Shown here: in pieces, positions 1 to 8,868 of the stretch
Position numbering within the stretch: position 1 is the stretch's first letter
Layout of the letters: every line of letters starts with the position of its first letter
Source of the DNA: Modicisalibacter muralis
GTDB lineage: Bacteria > Pseudomonadota > Gammaproteobacteria > Pseudomonadales > Halomonadaceae
Length of the DNA stretch: 64,000 nt
Direction: 5' to 3'
Assembly (NCBI RefSeq): GCF_900102945.1
Contig: NZ_FNGI01000002.1
Span: 1 to 64,000 of the forward strand
Position numbers and translations under genes: made by a program
Notes under the pieces: generated by a model
The model's database searches: none
What the model was told of the DNA's origin: nothing
What the model saw: only the letters and a program-made list of their open reading frames with translations

Positions 1-19
1 TAGGCTTTGTCTGAAAAGT
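1..19 (+). repeat. Left terminal inverted repeat of the IS element
   Basis: The first 19 bases are the exact reverse complement of 898-916. They coincide with the window edge. Confidence 0.9.
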
Positions 20-63
20 AGGTTCTGCTAATTTTTGCTATGTGACATCGGCATAGGTGCAAT

Positions 64-917
64 ATGGCAGGACGCTACGAAATTACCGACTATGGTTGGT
101 CCCTGATCGAAGACATTGTCTCGCCACCCCAGGTGATGGGCCGGCCCCGCCGGGATGACCGCCAAATGCTCAACGGGATCTTCTGGATCCTGTGCTCCGG
201 CGCGAAATGGCGAGACCTCCCCGAACGGTATGGCCCCTGGAAGACCGTCTATCAGCGCTTTCGCCAGTGGCGAGACGACGGCACCTTCGACGCCTTGCTG
301 TCACGCTTGCATCTTGAGCTGCGTGAAGATGGTCTGATGAATTTGGATACCTGGATGATCGATTCTACCGCTATCCGGGCAACCCGCGCCGCCTCGGGAG
401 GTGGCAAAAAGGGGGATCAGGCGAACCCGTAGACCATGCGCTGGGCCGCAGCCGTGGCGGCCTGACCACCAAGCTCCATATGGTCTGCGATCGGAATGGC
501 TATCCTCTGTCCTTCGTGTTGTCGCCCGGCCATCATGCTGATTCGAGCTATTTCATTCCCACGATGGAGACCATTCGATTGCCGAGCCCTCAGGGGCGGC
601 CAAGGAAGCGTTGCCAACATATCGTGGCCGATAAGGGGTACGACAGTGATGCGCTGCGGCGCTACTGTGATCGGTATCGCATGCGTCCCACGATTGCTTA
701 TCGTCGGATGCATCGTAAGCCCCGACCAGGACTGCCGAGGATATTCGACAAGGTCAAATACCGGCAGCGCAACGTGATCGAGCGCTGCTTTGGCTGGCTG
801 AAGGAGATCCGGCGGCTGTGCACGCGATACGACAAGTTGGCGAGCAGCTTCAGGGCAATGGTATGCCTGGCGTGCATAGTTCGTTGCTTGCGCGCTGACT
901 TTTCAGACAAAGCCTAG
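64..917 (+). CDS. IS5-type DDE transposase, two frames joined by a -1 frameshift
   Basis: The first frame (64-432) encodes the N-terminal DUF4096-like domain and the first catalytic Asp (motif MIDSTAIRA). The second frame is open from before 432 to 917 and reads on through DHALGRSRGG, a standard IS5 segment, then carries the second Asp (DKGYDSDA) and the Glu (NVIERCFGWLKE). The frames overlap at a run of five A and five G at 406-415. A -1 slip there would give one protein of about 280 residues, the usual IS5 transposase length. The element is therefore probably active rather than broken, although a simple frameshift mutation cannot be excluded from one copy. Confidence 0.85.
898..916 (-). repeat. 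Right terminal inverted repeat of the IS element
   Basis: Perfect reverse complement of bases 1-19. It contains the transposase stop codon. Confidence 0.9.
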
Positions 918-1010
918 AGCAACCCAGCCTTGTCGACAAGGTGGCACTTCCGCACTGTGGATCGGCGATACGATCAGGTCAAGGCGCTGCTGGTTAGCCA
1001 AATTTGTTAT

Positions 1011-1024
1011 TGTCTCGCTAGACA
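1011..1024. promoter_or_regulatory. Palindrome TGTCT-N4-AGACA, candidate operator
   Basis: A perfect 5+5 dyad with a 4-base spacer lies 13 bases before the ribosome binding site of the MDR oxidoreductase gene. Position and size suit a TetR-type repressor site. No regulator gene is next to it; the IS element sits where one might have been. Confidence 0.35.
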
Positions 1025-1050
1025 TCGCGATCACCGCAAGGAGGCAGCAC

Positions 1051-2226
1051 ATGGCAGGCAACACCTGCTCGGAGAACACCCCCACCACCATGTCGGCGAT
1101 GCTGCTGACCGGCCACGGCGGCATCGACAAGCTGGTCTACCACCAGGACGTACCGACGCCCTCGCCCGCCGCAAGCGAGGTGCTGGTGCAGGTCACGGCA
1201 ACGGCGAAGAACAACACCGACCGCAAGGCGCGTGAGGGGCTCTACCCCACCAGGGACAAGGGCGAGGTGACGTCGTTTCAAATCGGCGGTTCGCCGACGC
1301 TGACTTTCCCGCGCATTCAGGGCGCCGATGTGGTCGGCCGCGTGGTCGCGGTGGGTGATGGGGTGGCGGCCGAGCGCATCGGCGAGCGCGGCCTGCTGGA
1401 CTTCAACCTCTATCCCGACACCCGCCGCAACATCAACCTGGCGCCGGATTATTACGGCCACGGTGCCGATGGCGGCTTCGCCGAGTACATCGCCGTACCG
1501 GCGGATCAGTTCCATGCGGTGGACAACCCCGAGCTGGCCGACGCGGAGCTGGCCGCGATGGGCATGTGCTCCTACCAGACCGCGCTACACATGCTCAACG
1601 CGGCGGGCGTGACGGCCGGCGAGCGCGTGCTGGTCACCGGCGCCAGCGGTGGCGTGGGCACGGCGCTGATTCAGCTTTGCCGCATTATGGGCGCGATTCC
1701 CTACGCCCTGAGCACGCCGGACAAGGCCCAGGCGCTGAGCGAACTTGGCGCAGAAGCGGTGCTGGATCGCTCGGCGATGCAGGACTTCACCGACAAGGTG
1801 CGCACCGTGACCGACGGCCGCCCTTTCGATGCGGTGATGGATCTGGTCGGCGGCGAAATGACCGACCGCTTCATCGACAGCATGATCTTCGATATGAAAG
1901 GCCGCGCCAGCTACCCACGCCTGAGCATCGCCGGGGCCAGCGGCGGCAACCTCAGCGAGATACTGTGGACGCGCATCTACCTGTATCAGGTGCAGATATT
2001 CGGCGTCTCTCACGGCACCCGCGACGAGGCCGAGCAGTTGGTGGCGTGGATCCGCTCTGGCCAGCTCAAGCCGGTGCTGCACGCGGCATTCAAGCTCTCC
2101 GACCTGCACGACGCCGAGAATTACTTCGTCGATCGCGGCAGCAACTTCCTGGGCAAGATCGTGATCGTCCCGGATTCGCAGTGGCAGGCACATGGCGCGC
2201 CCTTCGCGCTGGAAGCGCCGCGCTGA
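1051..2226 (+). CDS. Medium-chain dehydrogenase/reductase, quinone oxidoreductase-like
   Basis: A 391-residue MDR-superfamily protein: an N-terminal GroES-like domain followed by a Rossmann domain with the nucleotide-binding motif VTGASGGVGTALIQL at about residues 193-207. The catalytic zinc ligands of true alcohol dehydrogenases are not evident, so an NAD(P)H:quinone reductase or enoyl/zeta-crystallin-like reductase is more likely than a zinc alcohol dehydrogenase. The start has a strong AAGGAGG site at 1037-1043. It stands alone between the IS element and a small secreted protein gene. The substrate cannot be told from sequence. Confidence 0.8.
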   Translation: MAGNTCSENTPTTMSAMLLTGHGGIDKLVYHQDVPTPSPAASEVLVQVTATAKNNTDRKAREGLYPTRDKGEVTSFQIGGSPTLTFPRIQGADVVGRVVAVGDGVAAERIGERGLLDFNLYPDTRRNINLAPDYYGHGADGGFAEYIAVPADQFHAVDNPELADAELAAMGMCSYQTALHMLNAAGVTAGERVLVTGASGGVGTALIQLCRIMGAIPYALSTPDKAQALSELGAEAVLDRSAMQDFTDKVRTVTDGRPFDAVMDLVGGEMTDRFIDSMIFDMKGRASYPRLSIAGASGGNLSEILWTRIYLYQVQIFGVSHGTRDEAEQLVAWIRSGQLKPVLHAAFKLSDLHDAENYFVDRGSNFLGKIVIVPDSQWQAHGAPFALEAPR

Positions 2227-2298
2227 AGCGCCGCTAGGTTCCAGCCGCAGCGTTTCCTACACTGGTAGGGTAAACCACCCAACCAGGAAGGGGGTTCC

Positions 2299-2649
2299 AT
2301 GCAAGCATGCAACTATCGCCGTGCCACCGGCGCCTTCGGCGTGGCGCTATTCGCCCTGGCGATGACGACAGCCATGGCGCAGGAGTCGAAGGAAAAGGTC
2401 CAGGGGGAGGCCCAGGAAGTGGTTGGGCAATGTCAGCAACAAGCCTTGCAGGGACCGGCGGGGCAAGCGCTGACCGGCAATCCGATATATGAAACCAATG
2501 CGGCCGACTACGAGCCCGGTAAAGCGTTCGAGTTGCAAATCAGCTTCCTTGGTCATGGCAACACCTTTCATACCGTTACCTGCCAGGTGGATGAACAGGG
2601 CAACGTGACCTACAAGGGCGTTGAGGAAACCGGGCAGCCTCAAATTTGA
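2299..2649 (+). CDS. Small secreted protein of unknown function
   Basis: 116 residues. Residues 1 to about 26 form a signal peptide with a hydrophobic core ending in AMA before QESKEK. The mature part is short and acidic with two Cys (in GQCQQQ and TCQVDE) that could form a disulfide. An AGGAAGG site precedes the ATG. I recognise no family. The kinase-like gene starts 10 bases after its stop, so the two are probably cotranscribed, but nothing indicates a joint function. Confidence 0.65.
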   Translation: MQACNYRRATGAFGVALFALAMTTAMAQESKEKVQGEAQEVVGQCQQQALQGPAGQALTGNPIYETNAADYEPGKAFELQISFLGHGNTFHTVTCQVDEQGNVTYKGVEETGQPQI

Positions 2650-2659
2650 GTGTGGCGGC

Positions 2660-3175
2660 ATGTTGATCGTCATCGGTGGTTTGCCGGGCACCGGCAAGAC
2701 CACTATCGCGCGTGAACTCGCCAACCGATGCCAGGCGACCTACCTGCGCATCGACTCCATCGAGCAGACGCTGAGAAACGCGCGGGTGCTCGCCGATGAG
2801 GTCGGTGCGTCCGGTTACGAAGTCGCCTGGGCCCTGGCGCGGGACAACCTGAATCTCGGCCGGACGGTGATTGCCGAATGCGTGAATCCCCTGGCGATCT
2901 CGCGTGATGCCTGGCGCGAGGTCGCCAGAGGCACCTCCTCTCCATTGCTGGATGTAGAGATCGTTTGCTCCGATAGCGACGAGCATCGTCGCCGGATCGA
3001 GAGCCGGACAAGCGATATCTCGGGCTTGGTGCTTCCCACTTGGGAAGCAGTTCTGGCTCGCGAGTATGAACCCAGATCGGATGAGCGACTGGTGATCGAT
3101 ACCGCGACCGTGAGTGCCGATGAGGCGGCGGCGCGAGTCCTGGCGGTGATGCGGGCCCACGGAAACGCTTCGTGA
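2660..3175 (+). CDS. P-loop kinase-like AAA protein (zeta-toxin/nucleoside-kinase-like fold)
   Basis: 171 residues starting at MLIVIGGLPGTGKTTIA, which holds a Walker A motif at residues 6-14. This start is chosen over an in-frame ATG at 2621 because the conserved fold begins right here and the longer form would overlap the preceding gene. Small ATPases of this type phosphorylate small molecules or act as zeta-like kinases. Acidic and Arg-rich segments (RRRIESRTSDI) near residues 111-121 look like the lid. Substrate unknown; the ribosome binding site is weak. Confidence 0.65.
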   Translation: MLIVIGGLPGTGKTTIARELANRCQATYLRIDSIEQTLRNARVLADEVGASGYEVAWALARDNLNLGRTVIAECVNPLAISRDAWREVARGTSSPLLDVEIVCSDSDEHRRRIESRTSDISGLVLPTWEAVLAREYEPRSDERLVIDTATVSADEAAARVLAVMRAHGNAS

Positions 3176-3208
3176 TCGTCGTCGATGGTCGTTCTCTTGG
3201 CATCATCG

Positions 3209-4612
3209 CTACGGCATTTCATCGCTAGCCGCGAAAAGTTCTTCCATCAGGATGGCAATGGCCAGCAGCCGAGCGTCGCTACCCGCCGAGGCCATTATCT
3301 GATAACCGACCGGTAGCTTTCCGGCCTCTCTTGGTAAAGGAATCGTGGCGGCGCAAAGCCCCAAGTAATTGGCGGGCTGCGTATTGCGGGTCATGCTCAG
3401 CGCTTGCTGGTGGCCACTCTCGGGATCCTCGAGTTCGGCAACTGCCGGGGCCACGCTGGTCGTAGTCGGGCTGACCCAGGCATCGTAGCCGCTGAACAAG
3501 GCATCGACCTCGCGAATGGCGACCCTTCTACGCGCTTCCAAGGCCAAATGGTCGATGGCAAGTGTTTGTAAGCCAGCGGCTGTGCGCCTGGCTATCACCG
3601 GGTCCATGAGATGTTTGTTGGCTTCGAAGCGCTCCGCTCCCAGGGTCGTCAAGAGGGCAACGGGCATACTCACGGGAAAATAGCGTTCGCGCTCGCGTGC
3701 CTGGGGAACCACCACTTCATCGAAGGCGACGCCTGCCGATTGCAGCCTGGCGGTGGCTGTCGCCATGGCATTTTCCACCTCAGGGCTCAGGTCGCCGAAG
3801 AAATAGTCTGTCGGCTTGCCGAAGCGTAATCTCGACAACTCCATCGAGGGTAAGGCCGCCCCGCGCTCGCCATGCAAGATGCCTGTAATTTCCGCATAAG
3901 CGGTGACTGCATCGCGCGCGGACCTGGCCAGCAAGCCGATGGAGTCGAGCTCTGGCGCAAGCGGGAAGGCGCCCTGCATGGGCCAGAGCCCGAAGGTCGT
4001 TTTCAAGCCGAAGACACCGCAGAGCGCAGCCGGCACTCGCACCGAACCACCGGTATCGGTGCCGATGGCCAAGGCGCACAGCCCGGCGGCAACGGCCACG
4101 CCCGCGCCGGAGCTCGAGCCACCTGGCAAACGATGAGTCGAAGGGTCGCAAGGGTTCCAGGGCGTTCCACGCGGGGTCGATACGCCGGTTATCCCGAACG
4201 CGAACTCGACCATCCTGGTTTTTCCCAGAATGACGCAGCCCGCACGCCACAATGCCTGGATGAACGGACCTTCTTTCGGGTCCGCGATATCCGAGATATC
4301 GATTCGGGAGCCGGCGGTCATTGGCATGCCGTCGACGGTAAACAAATCCTTCACGGTGATCGGCAGGCCCATGAGTGGGCCAAGGTCCGTGCCGCCAGCG
4401 CGTAACTGATCCACGGCCCTTGCAGCGGCAATGGCCTCTTCCACCGCAATGTACTCGAAGGCGCCGAGCTGCTTGTCGAGCGCTTGAATGCGCGTGAGAT
4501 AGTCACGCGTCGTCTGCTCCGATGTGAGCTCGCCCGCACGAAATGCAGTGGCGAAGCCGTCAATGCCACCGGCGTCGAGGACAGGATCGGGAGGGAGCTT
4601 GAGCTTGAGCAT
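3209..4612 (-). CDS. Amidase signature (AS) family hydrolase
   Basis: 467 residues from the ATG at 4612, which has an AGGAG site eight bases upstream; an upstream in-frame start lacks support. The AS catalytic triad is visible: Lys in TVKDLF (about residue 88), the cis-Ser in the GGSSSGAG glycine-serine stretch (about 166-168) and the nucleophile Ser in DTGGSVR (about 190). Family members hydrolyse amides, carbamates or allophanate. It is transcribed away from an amino-acid-type ABC transporter and shares a control region with it, so it probably acts on an imported amide or on a product of the DUF1989 protein encoded further along. It could also be an allophanate-hydrolase-like enzyme. Confidence 0.85.
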   Translation of the reverse strand: MLKLKLPPDPVLDAGGIDGFATAFRAGELTSEQTTRDYLTRIQALDKQLGAFEYIAVEEAIAAARAVDQLRAGGTDLGPLMGLPITVKDLFTVDGMPMTAGSRIDISDIADPKEGPFIQALWRAGCVILGKTRMVEFAFGITGVSTPRGTPWNPCDPSTHRLPGGSSSGAGVAVAAGLCALAIGTDTGGSVRVPAALCGVFGLKTTFGLWPMQGAFPLAPELDSIGLLARSARDAVTAYAEITGILHGERGAALPSMELSRLRFGKPTDYFFGDLSPEVENAMATATARLQSAGVAFDEVVVPQARERERYFPVSMPVALLTTLGAERFEANKHLMDPVIARRTAAGLQTLAIDHLALEARRRVAIREVDALFSGYDAWVSPTTTSVAPAVAELEDPESGHQQALSMTRNTQPANYLGLCAATIPLPREAGKLPVGYQIMASAGSDARLLAIAILMEELFAASDEMP

Positions 4613-4649
4613 GTGACACGTCTCCTGGGTGCCGAGCGAAGGGCGCATC

Positions 4650-4678
4650 TTGACGGATATTGTTCAACAAACTATGTT
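4650..4678 (+). promoter_or_regulatory. Sigma-70 promoter with FadR/GntR-type operator in its spacer
   Basis: TTGACG at 4650-4655 and TATGTT at 4673-4678 are 17 bases apart and face the binding-protein gene. The spacer contains the perfect palindrome TTGTTCAACAA at 4660-4670, which fits the T-N-GT-N3-AC-N-A pattern of FadR/FCD-type GntR regulators. A GntR/FCD gene lies downstream at 7229. The site is also in position to affect the divergent amidase gene. Confidence 0.5.
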
Positions 4679-4734
4679 CTAAAAAAATATTAAACTCTAC
4701 ACCTTATACAACAATCATAAAGAGGTATGGAAAA

Positions 4735-5583
4735 ATGACAATAAAACAACAGCTTAATAAGATATTACTGAGCTTGAGCCTATGCGCGGCCTCAACGCTT
4801 TTTGTTCAACAATCTTATGCCGCACCTGAATACGGCACCATTGAGCCAGACAAGCTACTGATTGGCTCGGACATGACATATCCGCCTTATGTCTATTTGA
4901 AAGAAGGTGAACCGGCCGGGTTCGAGATCGAGTTCATGGAGTCAGTCGCGAAGCACATGGGGCTGGAGCCTGAATTCGTGGATACACGCTTTGCACAGTT
5001 GATCGTTGGCCTGCGCTCCAACCGTTTCGATGTTATCGCCTCCCTCCTGTATATCACCCCGGAACGCGCCGAAGTGCTCGATTATGTTCCCCACACGCGG
5101 ACTGGCACCTCATTGATAGTGCATAGCAGCAGCGATTTCGAACCGAAGGTACCCAAGGATTTGTGTGGCATGCGCGTCAGTTCGATAAGTGGAGCCTCAT
5201 GGATTCCGAAGCTGAACAAGGTCTCGCAAGAGTATTGTCTGCCGAACGATAAGGGGGCCATCGATATTCGTTCATTTGCCACGGCACCTGTAGCAACACA
5301 AGCCCTTCTTTCAAAGGGAGTCGATGTACAGTTCGCCGATGCGGCCGTGGCAAAGCTAGCCGTCAGCAAGATGGAAGATGCACTAAAAATAACCTCTGAA
5401 AAACCCCTTTACCCGATTGCCGTGGGTCTCGGCGTCAACGAGAGCAAGCCAGAATTGAAAGCCGGCATTGCCGCGGCCATTGAAGAAATGAAAAAAAGCG
5501 GTGAATACCAAAAGATACTGGGGAAATACAATCTTAGCGAGCCCGACCAGAGCGAGGTAGAAAAAGCGCTTAAAGATAGCTGA
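4735..5583 (+). CDS. ABC transporter substrate-binding protein, amino-acid type (SBP family 3)
   Basis: 282 residues. The start at MTIKQQ has AGAGG nine bases upstream; the longer open frame before it lacks a site. A signal peptide ends near residue 29 (QQSYA). The mature part has the SBP_bac_3 pattern: LIGSDMTYPPYVYL near the start, GFEIEFMESVAKHMGL, and FDVIASLLYITPERAEVLDY. It should bind a polar amino acid, amide or opine-like ligand in the periplasm and pass it to the fused permease-ATPase encoded next. The gene is clearly AT-richer than most of the window, as is the following one, which suggests acquisition. A terminator-like hairpin follows. Confidence 0.88.
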   Translation: MTIKQQLNKILLSLSLCAASTLFVQQSYAAPEYGTIEPDKLLIGSDMTYPPYVYLKEGEPAGFEIEFMESVAKHMGLEPEFVDTRFAQLIVGLRSNRFDVIASLLYITPERAEVLDYVPHTRTGTSLIVHSSSDFEPKVPKDLCGMRVSSISGASWIPKLNKVSQEYCLPNDKGAIDIRSFATAPVATQALLSKGVDVQFADAAVAKLAVSKMEDALKITSEKPLYPIAVGLGVNESKPELKAGIAAAIEEMKKSGEYQKILGKYNLSEPDQSEVEKALKDS

Positions 5584-5608
5584 TGTCGTTTAATACCAGC
5601 TAGTTATG

Positions 5609-5645
5609 GGTGCCTCCATTGTCGCTGCGGAGGCACCTTGTTTTT
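5609..5645 (+). terminator. Rho-independent terminator or attenuating stem-loop
   Basis: A perfect 9-bp stem (GGTGCCTCC at 5609-5617 with GGAGGCACC at 5629-5637) is followed by TTGTTTTT. It sits between the binding-protein and permease-ATPase genes. Such elements commonly let the binding protein be made in excess over the membrane part. Confidence 0.8.
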
Positions 5646-5668
5646 AACGACCCAAGGGCGCCAAACTG

Positions 5669-7207
5669 ATGTCTTTCGATTGGGAATATGCGCTTAGCCT
5701 CCTATGGTATGCCCCACTCTGGGAAGCCTCACTGGTCGTAGTGGCGCTTAGCGTGCTTTCGTGGCTAATAGCGACGTTTCTTAGTTTCTTCCTGGCGCTG
5801 GCCAAACTGTCTAGCTATCCCCTATTGAAACTACCGGTTTCAGCGTATGTCTGGTTTTTTAGAAGCCTTCCCCTGCTGGTCCTGCTTATCTTCATATATA
5901 ACCTTCCTCAGGTCATTCCCTGGACAGGCAATTATCTTTCAGACCCTTTCACGGCTGGCCTGGTTGCCCTTATCCTGAGCGAAACGGCATACATCGCGGA
6001 GATCCATAGAGGCGGGCTATTATCGGTGCCGCCGGGGCAGCGTGAAGCGGGTCAGGCGTTGGGTATCAGTTACTTCGGCATACAGAAGCTCATCGTCATA
6101 CCGCAGTCCATCAGAATCGCCCTGCCCACGCTGGCCAACCAGTTTATAACGATCGTCAAGCTTACCTCCCTCGTTTCCGTCATTTCATTGGCGGAAATAC
6201 TGCTCGTCGGCCAACGACTGTACACTCAGAACTTCAAGGTTCTTGAAACGATGCTCGCCGTGGCATTCTTCTACGTGTTCATCGTCACCTTCTTCGACAA
6301 CCTGCTCAAGTGGGGCGAAAGAAACCTGGATGTCACACATCGCAAGAGCCGGAAAAACTATACGGATAAAACCCAACTGGAAAAATCAGTATCCAGCAAG
6401 CCGGATTATCAAGAAAGCGCCTCACACGAAGCCGATGAAGGCCAATCCGGTGTCGTGATAGAAGCGACTGGAATCAACAAAAGCTTTAGCGAACTCCAGG
6501 TCCTGAAAGACGTATCCATCAGTGTGAAAAAGGGAGAAGCCGTATCCATCATAGGGCCATCCGGCTCTGGCAAGACGACGTTGATCCGCACCTTGAATGG
6601 CCTTGCCGTACCCGACACTGGAATCATAAAACTGGATGGCGAAAACATATTCTTTAGCCATCCAGACCAACCTCGCTCGCGCCGCTTGCCCCGACAGAAC
6701 GAGATCAAGAAGATCGGCATGGTGTTCCAGCAATTCAACTTATTTCCCCATAAGAACGTTCTGCAGAATATTACGCTTGGTCCACGCTACCACCGTAGGG
6801 GAAGCAAGGCGCAGTTGGAAACCGAGGCCATGGGTTTTCTCGATAAAGTCGGCATGCTCGAGCACGCCTACAAATACCCACACCAGCTATCCGGTGGCCA
6901 ACAACAGCGCGTTGCCATTGCTCGTGCGCTGGCAATGCACCCTAAGGTAATGCTATTCGATGAACCAACCTCGGCACTGGACCCCGAGCTGGTTGGCGAG
7001 GTATTGAAAACCATAGAGGTGCTGGCTCGCGAGGGCATGACACTCATCATCGTTACCCATGAAATGCAATTTGCCCGCCGCATATCGGATAAGATCTACT
7101 TCATGGACGAAGGCAGTGTCGTCCATAGCGGCTCCCCGCAAGATATGTTCGACAACTGCGACGAGCCTCGCGTCAGGCAGTTTCTCAAAGAATTCAATGG
7201 ATCATGA
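5669..7207 (+). CDS. Fused amino-acid ABC transporter permease and ATPase
   Basis: 512 residues combining two proteins that are usually separate. Residues 1 to about 225 are a HisM/GlnP-type permease with several membrane helices and the EAA-loop region ([13 protein letters not shown]). A polar linker spans about 226-262. Residues 263-512 are an ABC ATPase with Walker [11 protein letters not shown]-loop FQQFNLFPH, signature [15 protein letters not shown], Walker [14 protein letters not shown] and switch His in VTHEMQF. With one permease domain per chain, a homodimer would make a complete importer core. It continues the binding-protein operon. Start spacing is weak (AGGGCG upstream). Confidence 0.88.
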   Translation: MSFDWEYALSLLWYAPLWEASLVVVALSVLSWLIATFLSFFLALAKLSSYPLLKLPVSAYVWFFRSLPLLVLLIFIYNLPQVIPWTGNYLSDPFTAGLVALILSETAYIAEIHRGGLLSVPPGQREAGQALGISYFGIQKLIVIPQSIRIALPTLANQFITIVKLTSLVSVISLAEILLVGQRLYTQNFKVLETMLAVAFFYVFIVTFFDNLLKWGERNLDVTHRKSRKNYTDKTQLEKSVSSKPDYQESASHEADEGQSGVVIEATGINKSFSELQVLKDVSISVKKGEAVSIIGPSGSGKTTLIRTLNGLAVPDTGIIKLDGENIFFSHPDQPRSRRLPRQNEIKKIGMVFQQFNLFPHKNVLQNITLGPRYHRRGSKAQLETEAMGFLDKVGMLEHAYKYPHQLSGGQQQRVAIARALAMHPKVMLFDEPTSALDPELVGEVLKTIEVLAREGMTLIIVTHEMQFARRISDKIYFMDEGSVVHSGSPQDMFDNCDEPRVRQFLKEFNGS

Positions 7208-7214
7208 AAATAGT

Positions 7215-7227
7215 GTAGATCATCTAC
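7215..7227. promoter_or_regulatory. Palindrome GTAGAT-C-ATCTAC over the gntR start region
   Basis: A perfect 13-base palindrome ends one base before the ATG of the GntR gene and covers its ribosome-binding region. It may be an autoregulatory operator or a translation-affecting hairpin. It differs from the 4660-4670 palindrome. Confidence 0.35.
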
Positions 7228-7228
7228 C

Positions 7229-7960
7229 ATGACGAAAGACGAGCACCCTTCACTATCGGCATTTGATAAAGAAACTGACGAGAGTGCCAGCGACAAATCC
7301 CTGTCCGATTGCGTAGCAGAAAGCCTGCGAGAAAAGATTATCTCGGGCGATATCATGCCGGGAAGCTCGCTGACCGAAGCGCACCTTTGTCATCAGCATG
7401 GCGCCTCGCGCAACACGATACGCGAGGCGCTTCGCCACCTTCGTTTAGAAGGCCTAGTGGTCAATATGCGCCATAAAGGCGCGAGGGTTAAGGCGCTCAC
7501 CCTCCCCGACGTGCACGATATTTATAAGGTCCGCCACACGCTTGAATTGATTGCAGTAGAGCGCAGCGCCTTTGCGAGCGAGCCACTCTTCGATCATATA
7601 ACGCAAGCCATCGAGTCGGGCGAGGCCGCCATCAAGAAGAACGATTGGAAAGAGGTGGGCACGCGAAGTTTGCAGTTTCATCAAGCGGTGGTGGCGTTGA
7701 TCGAGAGCGAACGCATCAATGTATTTTTCAAGGCAATCGTCGCCCAGCTTCGCCTCACATTCGCATTATGCGAGGACGAGAAGCAATTCCAGATGGGCTG
7801 GATAGCTCGAGACAGGGTGATTCACGACTATTTGATAAACGGGAAGCGCCAGGAGGCCGCCGATGCGATGCAGCTTTATCTCAAGGATTCGGAGGCCATG
7901 GTCATAGACACCGTGCGTGCTTTTTACGCCCGCCAACCTGGATCAACCGGTACCTTCTAA
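7229..7960 (+). CDS. GntR-family transcriptional regulator, FCD subfamily
   Basis: 243 residues. After an acidic leader of about 30 residues comes a GntR winged helix (LREKIISGDIMPGSSLTEAHL, then SRNTIREALRHLRLEGLV). The helical FCD effector domain follows, with HTLELIAVERSAF and HDYLINGKRQEAADAM as typical segments. Such proteins sense small organic acids or amino-acid-derived ligands. It lies in the same orientation as the transporter upstream and the DUF1989 gene downstream, so it is the likely regulator of the whole module, with candidate sites at 4660-4670 and 7215-7227. Confidence 0.88.
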   Translation: MTKDEHPSLSAFDKETDESASDKSLSDCVAESLREKIISGDIMPGSSLTEAHLCHQHGASRNTIREALRHLRLEGLVVNMRHKGARVKALTLPDVHDIYKVRHTLELIAVERSAFASEPLFDHITQAIESGEAAIKKNDWKEVGTRSLQFHQAVVALIESERINVFFKAIVAQLRLTFALCEDEKQFQMGWIARDRVIHDYLINGKRQEAADAMQLYLKDSEAMVIDTVRAFYARQPGSTGTF

Positions 7961-7978
7961 ACCAAGGAGCTGTGCGTC

Positions 7979-8836
7979 ATGGACAATCAGGAAAACAATA
8001 CGGCTGCTGCATACCAGGCCTCGGAAGGCAGCGCCCTGGCGGTCGACTCAAGCTTTTATAAAGCGATAGCCGACTCAACCCATCGTGAAATCGTCGACAA
8101 CTTTGTCGTTCCCATTCGTAGCGGTCGCGCCTGGAAGGTTCCCGCCGGACATGTTTTCAGGATATTGACCAACGATGGACCCCAGGTCGGCGATCTCAAC
8201 TTGTGGAACCTGAACAACCCCCGTGAGCGGATGTGGGCATCCAGAACGCGGCAATTGCAAAAAGCCCACGTCACCACCTTCGATCGGCTGTGGTCCAACC
8301 TTCCTTATCTGCGCCCGATGGTCACCATCACCCATGATACATTGAGCGACTACGGGAAGGATTCCGAGGGCGGGCGCGTCCATGATTTACTCGGCACCCG
8401 CTGCGACCCTTACGTCAACAAGCTGCTTACCGGCAAGGATTTTCACTTTCACTGCCATTCGAATCTCGTTCGCTCAGTATTGCCATACGGCCTGACCGAA
8501 TTCGACGTGCATGATGTATTGAATGTCTTTCAATGCACGGGGCTCAATGAATCCGATCAATATTTCATGAAGGCCTGCCCTGCCGACAAAGGCGACTTTA
8601 TCGAGTTTTTCGCGGAGATCGACCTGTTGTGCGCGCTATCGGCCTGCCCCGGTGGCGATCTTTCCGTACCCTTATGGGGGCCCGACGCCAGGGATCCAAT
8701 CGATGTATGCCGGCCTCTCACGGTCGAAGTCTTCAGGCTCGACAAGGACTTATTAGCCGGCTGGGAATCACCGAAACCCGTCGATTACCCCGCCCTGCAT
8801 GGGATGCATCCCGAAAGCGTAAAATGGCAACGGTAA
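7979..8836 (+). CDS. DUF1989 family protein (urea-carboxylase-associated/carboxyguanidine deiminase-like)
   Basis: 285 residues starting with an AAGGAG site 8-12 bases upstream. It shows the DUF1989 landmarks: a conserved N-terminal beta-rich part with QVGDLNLWN, then FDVHDVLNVFQCTGL, GDFIEFFAEIDLL and the Cys motif SACPGGDLS near the C-terminus. Some DUF1989 proteins act as the two-subunit carboxyguanidine deiminase of guanidine breakdown, beside a biotin carboxylase. No carboxylase and no second DUF1989 gene are here, so the substrate is probably different. The amidase, importer and regulator around it point to catabolism of a nitrogen-rich small molecule. Confidence 0.82.
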   Translation: MDNQENNTAAAYQASEGSALAVDSSFYKAIADSTHREIVDNFVVPIRSGRAWKVPAGHVFRILTNDGPQVGDLNLWNLNNPRERMWASRTRQLQKAHVTTFDRLWSNLPYLRPMVTITHDTLSDYGKDSEGGRVHDLLGTRCDPYVNKLLTGKDFHFHCHSNLVRSVLPYGLTEFDVHDVLNVFQCTGLNESDQYFMKACPADKGDFIEFFAEIDLLCALSACPGGDLSVPLWGPDARDPIDVCRPLTVEVFRLDKDLLAGWESPKPVDYPALHGMHPESVKWQR

Positions 8837-8868
8837 AGCACATTCAGTCATTAAGATGTAAAGAAATC

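Larger units (their letters stand above)
1..916 (+). mobile_element. IS5-family insertion sequence (IS427-like), complete
   Basis: The element is bounded by perfect 19-bp inverted repeats at 1-19 and 898-916 and carries one transposase split over two frames. The two-frame organisation with an A/G-rich slip site is known for the IS427 group of the IS5 family. The transposase stop codon lies inside the right repeat. The left repeat is the first base of the window, so the flanking target duplication cannot be checked on that side; the TA at both tips may be part of a TA target duplication. Confidence 0.9.
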
